Below are positions 1 through 7,000 of a stretch of 18,329 nt of DNA, one piece after another. Position numbers and translations under genes: made by a program. The stretch comes from JBKHHU01 sp046539045. Its GTDB lineage: Bacteria; Planctomycetota; Phycisphaerae; SM23-33. Positions within the stretch are counted from its first letter, which is position 1. Each line of letters begins with the position of its first letter. The stretch is from positions 1 to 18,329 of the forward strand of contig JBKHHU010000052.1 of assembly GCA_046539045.1 (NCBI GenBank), read 5' to 3'. Below the pieces are notes generated by a model. It searched no databases and had not been told where the DNA came from. It worked only from the letters and a program-made list of their open reading frames with translations.

Positions 1-364
1 AACCCGGTAAAGCACCACTTTCGCAACGCAACAGGATCAGCCGCCCGAACCTGCCCAGCCTGACCGTGATGGTCCCGGTCTACAACGAAGGCTGGAACGT
101 GCTTGACTGCCTGCGGAGCATCGAGAGAGCGGCAGAGCGTTTTTGCGATGTCCGGCTGATCATCGCCGATGACGGGAGCGAGGACGATTCGCTTCGTTGG
201 ATCAGGCATTTCCAGCGGACCGCGACACGTTCCGGCGGGAGACCTGGAGCACTCGCAAGGCCGGCGGGAAGAAGGACACGCTGGCCCTGTCCGACCTCAG
301 AAATCGGGAGTGGAGCGCAGAGAACCGGCCTGCTTCCGGATGTTCTTCTGTTCACTGCGGCTGA
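1..364 (+). pseudogene. Family 2 glycosyltransferase, 5' part only, apparently frameshifted
   Basis: The reading frame is open from the left edge and carries the start of a GT-A fold glycosyltransferase: the beta strand VMVPVYNEG, then a helix, then LIIADDGSEDDS, the nucleotide-sugar-binding acidic region. Near 212 the GT-like sequence leaves this frame. In the -1 frame it continues PADRDTFRRETW and then RKAGGKKDTLAL, which resembles the GGK(x)AL stretch that follows DDGS in processive GT2 enzymes. Restoring one base in the ttcca at 210-214 would join the two parts. The second frame stops at 362-364, far short of a usual GT2 length, so the catalytic second half is missing. The true start is probably left of the window. 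It could be a decayed gene or an assembly or sequencing indel. The GT2 identity of the first 70 codons is clear; the frameshift is my inference. Confidence 0.6.
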
Positions 365-432
365 GCCTGTCGGCATTCTTGAGCTGCAGGGCGAGCGCGA
401 TCGGACGTGAGCCGGACGATCGGCTTCGGCAT
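352..432 (-). CDS. Possible tiny ORF coupled to the outer-membrane gene
   Basis: The stop codon of the outer-membrane gene (445-447) runs straight into AGGAG (442-446), a textbook Shine-Dalgarno sequence. ATG codons follow at 434-436 and 430-432. From the second ATG a 26-codon ORF begins MPKPIVRLTSD and stops at 352-354. A second minus-strand frame over roughly 299-400 looks more coding (it contains LQLKNADRLSRSEQKN and stops at 297-299), so a longer protein with a frameshift near 395-400 is possible. It lies opposite the broken glycosyltransferase. No family is recognised, and the ribosome site may be fortuitous. Confidence 0.2.
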   Translation of the reverse strand: MPKPIVRLTSDRARPAAQECRQAQPQ

Positions 433-444
433 TCATGGAAGCTC

Positions 445-1440
445 CTAAAACCTGAACGAGAGTTTCGCCCCCACAAAGGCACCGTCGGCCAGCGAAACCC
501 GGTTGAATCCGCGGTCGTCGTAGTCTTCTCCTTCGAAGAAGAAGCGGTCGAACGCGTATCCGCCGAACAGATCGACTGCCGCCTGGCGGGTGAGCTTGAT
601 CTTCAGCCCGCCCGTGACGCGTTTCTGGTAGAACTGCAGACGATGATCGTCATCGGTGCGGTCCGAGCGGAAGAACCCTTTGCCGTCCCAACTGAACCCG
701 GAATACACCGTGAGCCTGTCTGTGGCATCGTAGCTGACTTTTGCGTCGACCGTCCGCGGGATGAAATAGCTCGCCTCCAAGCGCCATTTCTCGGCGAACT
801 GCCAGTCGACGGCGCTGAACGGCACGCCGAAGAGGATCTGCAGATCGTCATTCGGGTTCCACTCGTAGGCGATGCCCGGAATCGGAACGCCCTCGAGGAA
901 GTCGCGGGTGTTGGAGTACTGCAGCAGGAACACCAGGCCGTCGTCCCGGCGGACCGGAATGCGCAGCCCGACAGCCGCCATCACTGCCAGTTCGTCGGCA
1001 CTGTCGAAAGGCTTGTCGCTGGCAGAGCCGACCTGCAGGTAAGCAGCCAGCGTCCAGTTGTCCTCCAGAACCCACCGGGCGGCCCCGCCAAACCGCACGT
1101 CCCAGAGATGATCCGGCATGCGTGTGCCGGTATCGGGAAGGATCGTACTGGTGGCGATGTCCAGAACGTGAATGTTGGTAGTCAGCGCGTACACCGTCCC
1201 GTCCTTCTGATAGACCGGGTGCGTGAAATCGAAATCGTACTCGTGCATCGCGAAATCACGTCGCTGATCCTTCGATTCGGTGTGGAAATGGTAATCGGAA
1301 TTGCCGGAGGCAACGGTTTTGAATTCGGTAACCGCCGGGTCCAGCCATCGCGTCATCGCCTGCTGCGCACCGGCGCTGCCCGCAATCAACCCGATGCATC
1401 CCAGCAACATCATGGTCCACAATGATCGATGAGTAATCAT
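445..1440 (-). CDS. Putative outer-membrane beta-barrel protein
   Basis: The 331-residue product has a signal peptide (a hydrophobic run after MITHRS, probable cleavage after SAGA before QQ). The rest is rich in alternating polar and aromatic strands, and it ends in LSFRF, the terminal aromatic typical of barrels inserted by the BAM machinery. Strand-like pieces include WTLAAYLQVGS, LTVYSGFSWDG and AVDLFGGYAFDRFFFEG. The layout resembles the DUF6268-type outer-membrane proteins, but I cannot confirm the family from memory. The ATG at 1438-1440 is chosen because GGGGA lies 7 bases upstream and the signal peptide begins there; the 15 codons further upstream look non-coding. It is divergent from the FAS1 lipoprotein gene across about 210 bp. 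Function is unknown; a porin-like or structural role is a guess. Confidence 0.8.
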   Translation of the reverse strand: MITHRSLWTMMLLGCIGLIAGSAGAQQAMTRWLDPAVTEFKTVASGNSDYHFHTESKDQRRDFAMHEYDFDFTHPVYQKDGTVYALTTNIHVLDIATSTILPDTGTRMPDHLWDVRFGGAARWVLEDNWTLAAYLQVGSASDKPFDSADELAVMAAVGLRIPVRRDDGLVFLLQYSNTRDFLEGVPIPGIAYEWNPNDDLQILFGVPFSAVDWQFAEKWRLEASYFIPRTVDAKVSYDATDRLTVYSGFSWDGKGFFRSDRTDDDHRLQFYQKRVTGGLKIKLTRQAAVDLFGGYAFDRFFFEGEDYDDRGFNRVSLADGAFVGAKLSFRF

Positions 1441-1588
1441 ACATATTCCCCAGAATGGAATCGTGTGTGCTGTCAGTGGCGGCACCCGCCGTCAGTTCCC
1501 GACAGTGTAACAGTATACGTTTGCGTGATAGATTTCACCCTTTTCAGGCGGATGTACTTGATCAGATGTCGCAGCGCCGGCGGGGTTC

Positions 1589-1594
1589 TATAAT
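1589..1594 (+). promoter_or_regulatory. Candidate -10 box for the FAS1 gene
   Basis: A perfect TATAAT sits 56 bases before the ATG, in the divergent intergenic region 1441-1650. No good -35 hexamer lies 16-18 bases upstream, and TTGATC at 1558-1563 is too far away at 25 bases. It may be an activator-dependent promoter or a chance match in an AT-richer stretch. Confidence 0.35.
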
Positions 1595-1650
1595 GGACTG
1601 ACAAACGAGATTCACTCGCTCGGGTTGGTAACGCTTGGAAGGAGAAAAGG

Positions 1651-2151
1651 ATGACGAACATCAGGAAATCGCTGTTGCCGGTTCTTGCCGTGGCTGCCGC
1701 CGCCTTGTCGGTCGGTTGCAATGGTGGGACGAAGCCCAAAATGGACGTAGTCGAGACCGCCGTCTCGGCCAAGGACTTCACCACGCTGGTTACCGCCGTT
1801 CAGGCTGCCGACCTGGCGTCCACGCTGAAGGGTGAGGGGCCGTATACCGTCTTCGCTCCTACGGATGCAGCCTTCGACAGATTGCCTGAAGGGACACTTG
1901 GCGATCTGCTCAAGCCGGAGAACAAACAGAAACTGCAGGCGATCCTGAAATATCACGTGGTGCACGGCGATCTCGATGCCAAGGAGGTCATGTCCAGATC
2001 TTCTGTGCAGACGCTGCAGGGCTCTGAAGCAGACATCAGTGTCTCCGGCGGCCAGGTGTTCATAAACGAGGCGAAAATCATCCGCCCGGACATGCGAGCC
2101 AGTAACGGCAGGATTCACGTGATCGATATGGTGATCCTGCCGGAACCGTAA
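1651..2151 (+). CDS. FAS1 (fasciclin) domain lipoprotein
   Basis: The product has 166 residues. The N-terminus (MTNIRKSLLPVLAV, an alanine run, then LSVGC) is a lipoprotein signal with Cys23 as the likely acylated residue. The -3 position is Ser rather than Leu, so the lipobox is imperfect. Residues about 33-164 form one FAS1 domain: the H1 box YTVFAPTDAAFDRLP (65-79), the conserved KYHVVHG (100-106), and a C-terminal H2-like NGRIHVIDMVILP. Bacterial single-FAS1 proteins are cell-surface adhesion or matrix proteins; the role here is inferred from the family. The start is fixed by AAGGAG about 6 bases before ATG. The next gene begins 30 bp downstream on the same strand, so the two are probably co-transcribed. 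The C-terminal LPEP is not a PEP-CTERM signal, because no membrane helix or basic tail follows it. Confidence 0.92.
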   Translation: MTNIRKSLLPVLAVAAAALSVGCNGGTKPKMDVVETAVSAKDFTTLVTAVQAADLASTLKGEGPYTVFAPTDAAFDRLPEGTLGDLLKPENKQKLQAILKYHVVHGDLDAKEVMSRSSVQTLQGSEADISVSGGQVFINEAKIIRPDMRASNGRIHVIDMVILPEP

Positions 2152-2181
2152 CGCGAGCGTCTCCGGTTCGAGGTCAGACAG

Positions 2182-3174
2182 TTGACGAGCGGGAATTCGA
2201 AAACCTGTGCAATTGTCGGAGCGGGCCTGACCGGTCTGACGGCCGGGCGGCAACTCGTCGAATGCGGCCATCGCGTGACGTTGTTCGAGAAGGGCTACCA
2301 TCCCGGCGGAAGGGCCGCGTCCAAGCGGGTCGGGGACGCTCTATGCGATACCGGTGCCCAGTTTTTTACCGTCCGGCGCAAGTTGTTTGCCGACATCGCC
2401 GGAAAGTGGCTGGATGAAGGGGCTGTCTGCGAGTGGGCCCGCGGATTCTCACAGGATGGCAGCCGCCCGGAACAGGACGGGCACCCGCGGTACAGAGGCA
2501 CCGAAGGCATGCGGGGCCTGGCGGCGCACCTGGCCGGCGGGCTGGACCTTCAACTGCGGACGAAGGTCCGGAAGGTACAAGCCGACCGGCGGAACGCCCG
2601 GGTGATGCTGGAAGGTGAGACTGCCTTTCCCGCCGATGTCATTCTGCTGACGCCCCCGGTGCCCCAGTCACTGGAACTGCTGCAACGGGGAGCCGCTCCG
2701 GTCGCCGCCCACCAGGCGGGCCCGCTGAAGGGCCTGGTATACGAGAAGTGTATCGCCATCGCCGCGCGCCTGGACGGGCTGAGCCACATCCCCAAGCCCG
2801 GAGGCGTGCAGTTTTCGGACGGCGACATTTCGTGGCTGGCCGACAATCGGATCAAGGGGATTTCCCGCCTTCCGGGCATTACGCTGCACGCCTCGGTCGA
2901 CTACAGCGAGCGACACTGGCTCGCCGGCGATTCCGTGGTGGCCGGGCATCTCCTGGGGGAGGTCAGAGATCTTGTCGGATCGCCGATTGAGGAATGGATT
3001 CTGCACCGCTGGCGATACAGCAAACCGGTCGGAACCTTCTCGCAACGTTGCCTGAAACTCGCCGGCCTGCCGGTCATCCTTGCCGGGGACGCCTTCGCCG
3101 GGCCGCGCGTGGAGGGGGCCGTTCTCAGCGGGCTCGCTGCTGCGAGTGAAGCGGCGAGACTTCTGGCCGAATGA
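2182..3174 (+). CDS. Renalase-like FAD-dependent NAD(P)/FAD oxidoreductase
   Basis: The product has 330 residues. It opens with a Rossmann dinucleotide fold: GAGLTG at 13-18 and the adenosine-ribose-binding acid Glu36 in VTLFEKG, followed by GGRAASKR. The middle has GAQFFTVRR and YRGTEGMRGLAAHLA. The end, LAGDAFAGPRVEGAVLSGLAAA, is the second FAD-contact motif. This order and length match the renalase/amine-oxidase-like group (flavoproteins acting on amines or on aberrant NAD(P)H forms); the substrate cannot be read from sequence. The start is TTG, supported by GAGG about 8 bases upstream and by the Rossmann strand beginning soon after. Its 3' end overlaps the convergent deacetylase gene by 50 bp. 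It probably shares a transcript with the FAS1 gene, although no functional link between them is known to me. Confidence 0.85.
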   Translation: MTSGNSKTCAIVGAGLTGLTAGRQLVECGHRVTLFEKGYHPGGRAASKRVGDALCDTGAQFFTVRRKLFADIAGKWLDEGAVCEWARGFSQDGSRPEQDGHPRYRGTEGMRGLAAHLAGGLDLQLRTKVRKVQADRRNARVMLEGETAFPADVILLTPPVPQSLELLQRGAAPVAAHQAGPLKGLVYEKCIAIAARLDGLSHIPKPGGVQFSDGDISWLADNRIKGISRLPGITLHASVDYSERHWLAGDSVVAGHLLGEVRDLVGSPIEEWILHRWRYSKPVGTFSQRCLKLAGLPVILAGDAFAGPRVEGAVLSGLAAASEAARLLAE

Positions 3175-4075
3175 TCCCGTTGCTCTCACGATAATGGTGG
3201 ACCGGCAGTCGTTCCAGGCGGGTCTGATCCAGCAGTGCCGAAGCGCCTCGGAAACGGTACCGTTCCAGAAGGCGAGAGAGTTTGCGTTCCGTGCGAGCCA
3301 GTCCGACCCGGTGCCGCCACCGCGTCAGTCGCCCCATCGGGAGTACCGGCTGGTCGCGGTCCAGTTCCCATGGATGCAGGTAGAGCATTCCCCCCTCACC
3401 GGTGCGGCGGCAGGAGTTCAACGCGCCGGTGATCACCCGCAGCGGGAACAGACGCAGATACCCCCCTCCGCCGGCAGGGACATTGAGCCCGCACCAGCGG
3501 CGCGTGAGCAGGGGGATTTCCACAAGTTCGCCTCCGGCAGGTCCGCGCGCCCGGTGGAGTCGCCGTGGGGCGTCCGGCACACCGTACCGGTCGTGCCGGA
3601 CGGGGTAGACCGAGGAGTCATAGCGGTAGCCGCACTCTGTCAGCACGTCGATCGCCCAGGCGGTCTGCAGTGTCAGAGAGAACGTCGGCGCCCGGAAACC
3701 GCTGACGGGCCTGCCGGTAAGATCCTCCAGAAGCTTGCGGCTGTCGTTGAGTTCCAGTCGCAGCGCCCGCGGCGTGAGTTTGTGCAGCATCTGGTGATGC
3801 ATGCCATGGGAGGCGATCTCGTGCCCCGCCTCGGCAATGCGTTTAACCAGCTCCGGTTCGTGCCTCGCCACCCACCCGAGAACGAAGAACGTGGCGCCGG
3901 CCCGGTGTGAGTCCAGCAGTTCCAGAACCCGATCCACGTGTGGCGCCAGACGCATGGCGAAGTCCGCCCATTGATCCCTGCGCACATGCCGGGCAGCGGC
4001 TTCGACCTGGAAATACTCCTCCACGTCGAAGCTCAGACAATGCTGCACCTGCTCCTGGGCCACCTTGTTGAACAT
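3125..4075 (-). CDS. Polysaccharide deacetylase, PEP-CTERM locus type
   Basis: The product has 316 residues. It is a NodB-fold (CE4) deacetylase that removes N- or O-acetyl groups from exported glycan. Visible motifs: SFDVEEYF with Asp17 and Glu19 in place of the usual TFDDG; SHGMHH with His90 and His94 as metal ligands; FRAP with Arg128; and SSVYP followed by HDRYGVPDAPR and the YLHPWELD region (232-239). The SFDVE(E/D)YF opening and this C-terminal part are characteristic of the deacetylase subfamily found in exosortase/exopolysaccharide loci. There is no signal peptide, also usual for that subfamily. The ATG overlaps the stop of the TPR gene as TGATG (4073-4077), indicating translational coupling. 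The longer frame upstream (to 4204) is only antisense-like TPR coding sequence. The 3' end overlaps the oxidoreductase gene by 50 bp. Confidence 0.92.
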   Translation of the reverse strand: MFNKVAQEQVQHCLSFDVEEYFQVEAAARHVRRDQWADFAMRLAPHVDRVLELLDSHRAGATFFVLGWVARHEPELVKRIAEAGHEIASHGMHHQMLHKLTPRALRLELNDSRKLLEDLTGRPVSGFRAPTFSLTLQTAWAIDVLTECGYRYDSSVYPVRHDRYGVPDAPRRLHRARGPAGGELVEIPLLTRRWCGLNVPAGGGGYLRLFPLRVITGALNSCRRTGEGGMLYLHPWELDRDQPVLPMGRLTRWRHRVGLARTERKLSRLLERYRFRGASALLDQTRLERLPVHHYRESNGIIRPEVSPLHSQQRAR

Positions 4076-7000
4076 CAGCTTTTTCCGTTCAGCAGGGCGA
4101 GGCTTCGCCTGGCCGACTCGACGGCCTTCTTCTGACAGTCCGGGATGGAATGGCCTTTGTCTGCGGCCTGACTGCCGTACTGAACTGCGGCCGAGAGGTG
4201 CCATCTCGCCAGGTCGTCATTGCCTGCTCTGGCTTCGGCTTTGCCCAGGTGGTAATGCACCTCCGGCGAGTGCGGCAGGGCCTTGATAACCTGGCGCAGG
4301 TTCTTCAGAGCGTCGGCATTCTGCCCGGTCAGATGCTGTGCCCAGCCGAGCGTATCCTGGAAGGCGACGGTCTTGGGTGAGGCCTGGGTCGCCTGTAGCG
4401 CCAGAGACCGGGCCTGCTGCAGTGCGGTCTGGTCACTCGGGCGGGTCACCATCAGCAGGTAAGCCATGTTGTTGGTGGCCGTGATCCGGGCAGACATGTT
4501 GTCCGACTCCATCAGCTCCGAATAGACTGCCAGCGCCTTCTCGTACTGGCCGAGATTCTCCAGCGCCAGGCCGTGGTTCAGGAGGAGGACGGCGTTGTTC
4601 CTCTCCGCCTCGGCTGCCTTGCTGAACAGTTCGGCAGCTCGTTTGTAATTGCCCGCCTTCATTGCCAGGTCGGCATCCAGTGCCTGAACGAACAGGGAGT
4701 TCTGCGGCTGGACCTTTCCCAGGATCTTCAGCCGCTGGGCGTTGGAGTCGGCACTGCGATAGGCCAGTGCGGCAGCATACTGGCACGACGGTCGCTGTTT
4801 CAGGGCCTTCATCGCCGCGTCGTGTCCGACTTTCCGCAACCCCAGTTGCAGCGCCATATCGATCCGCAGCAATTCTGCCGCCTCGTCCAGATGCCCGTCC
4901 TTGCCGGCGCCATCGACGATATCCTGAACAACCGACCGGGTGACAACCTCGTTGACCGGATACCGCTCAACGATCCCGGCAAGTTTCGCTGCAGGTTGGC
5001 CGGTGAGAATGTCGCCGAACAGCTGATACCGGGCGGGAATGGGGTGTTCGCCGGCTCGCTGCTTGCGGATCTGCCGGTATCTCTCTGCATAGGCCTTGAA
5101 GGACTTCCGGTTGCCCAGCTTGTGCATCAGGCTCATCCCGAGAAGCGCCTGCTCGATGTCCGCATCGTCCGGGGCGGGCAGAATCGTCGCTGCCGCTTCC
5201 GGGTTGGTATCCATGCGGAGGTGAACGGCCAGATTGCGCCAGTAGGGCCGTTCGGTGCTTCGGCTTCTGGCAAGACAGTGTGCGGCGGCTCGCTGGACCT
5301 GCCCGTCAGCGACCATGGAATTCACCAGCAGTACCGACACTGCCTCCGGCAGCGGACGACCGCGGCTGTGCTTCTCGCCGAAGTCCTCGAACATCTGCAG
5401 CAGTTCCGCGTGTTTGCGGGCAGCATGGAGAACCCGGAGCGTTTCGACAAAAGCCGGAATGGAGGACGGCTTGGTCTGGCGGAGTTCCTTCAGCACCGCA
5501 AGCGACTGTTCGGACGTTTCCTGGATGTGGGCCAGGGCAACCCGCGCTGCAACAAACTCCGGGGCATACTCCGGTATGGCTTTGAAGCACTGCGCTGCCT
5601 GTTCCTTTCGGTCCAGGGTCGCCCAGCCGATTCCGAGAGAATAGAGCACCTGCGGTGGGAGGTCCTGCAGCGAACTATCGGTTCCGGAGTTCAACTGAGA
5701 CAGAGTCTTGGCCGCCTCGCCGGGCAGCCCCCAGGACACGAGCAGGAACGCCCGTTCCTGAAGCGCGATCGCCTTGCTCACGCGGTTCATCTCGCTCATC
5801 TCGTCCAGTATGGCCAGGGCCTCCTCCCGGCGATCGAGCCGATCCAGGAGGCGGACCAGCGTGCGGTAGTTCTCCAGATCGCCCGGCTGGTATTCGATCG
5901 CCTTCCGATAGCAGGCGACCGTCTCTTCGGGTTTGCCGCAGGCTCGAAGGACATCCCCCTTCATCGTCAGCGGACGGGCGTCGCGTGGCAGGATCCGGCA
6001 TGCTGCTTCAGCGGAAACCAGGGCCTTCTGTGGCTGTGCCGCCCTGATGTACGTTCGGGTCAATCTTTCCAGGAGCGAGAAACTCTTCTGCTCTTTTGCT
6101 TCTGCCAGAAGCTCCTGCATGATCCGATCCGCTTCCTTTGTTTTGCCGGTGCGCAGAAGCACCGTGGCCTTTGCATGCCGTGCCTTCTGCGACCAGCCCG
6201 GGGCGATGGCCAGGTGATCCAGATCGTTGAGTCCCTCCCGGACCTTCCCGGAAGCGATCAGGGCGCTGGCCCGGTTCATCCGGGCCAGCAGGCGGCTTTC
6301 CTGAGGCATTTCCTCGTCCTTCAGCACGCGGGTGGCCAGGCGAACGGCAGCATCATGGTCGCCCGCTTGATACGCAATGTAGATCACGGCAGGCTCTATG
6401 AAAGCCCGCCGAGCGCCCGGCACTTTCGCCAGTTCCAGCGCGATCTTGTCCGGATGCCAGCCGCTTTGTCGCAATCGGTAAGACGCCAGGCGGATATACG
6501 CGGACCGGTCTTCCGGCTGAAGCGTGATGAGCTGCTTGCACTGCGCGACGTACTCATCGCTCCGGCCGGTAAGGTAGTACGCCTGGGCCAGCAGCGACAT
6601 GGCCTTGGCATTGTCGGGCCGCTCCTTCAACAGTTGCCGACACGCCTCGATGCACCGGTCGTAGTCCCGCTGCGAGAGGAACGACATTGCCAACGAAAGC
6701 CCATGTTCGGCTTTTTCCGAATCGGACCGGGCGAATCGTGAGGTATCGACCTTCTGTCCCATCATGACCTTCACCTGCGTGGAAAGCAGGGCCGCTTCCG
6801 CGTGATTCGGCTCGCGCTGCAGAATCCGCTCGAGCTGCTCATCGGCCCGCTCCAGTTGCCCGAGATCGGCAAGTGCCTGGGCGAGCGTCACTCCGTACAC
6901 GGAGTCCTCCGGACGGCGCTGACAGGCTTCCTCGAACATCTCCGCCGCCTGCAGGTGACGTCCGGTGCTGTGGTACAGCTGTCCGAGTTCGTAGATGGCC

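Noticed and set aside
169..1425. 418-codon open frame on the plus strand
   Set aside because: It runs mostly antisense to the outer-membrane protein gene, which has a signal peptide, a ribosome site and a barrel-like ending.
1512..1538. Minus-strand TATACT with a GTGAAA upstream as promoter of the outer-membrane gene
   Set aside because: The spacer is only 15 bp and the -35 is a poor match, so it is too weak to list as a feature.
2116..2151. LPEP at the C-terminus of the FAS1 protein as a possible PEP-CTERM sorting signal
   Set aside because: A PEP-CTERM tail needs a membrane helix and basic residues after the motif; here the protein ends at once.
4076..4204. N-terminal extension of the deacetylase to 4204
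   Set aside because: It would overlap the end of the TPR gene by 130 bases, and the extra residues look random. The ATG in TGATG at 4075 sits directly before the conserved SFDVE region.
4573..6741. 722-codon open frame on the plus strand
   Set aside because: It is antisense to the TPR gene. The product has no recognisable domain and is an artefact of GC-rich codon usage; the minus-strand frame has clear TPR repeats.
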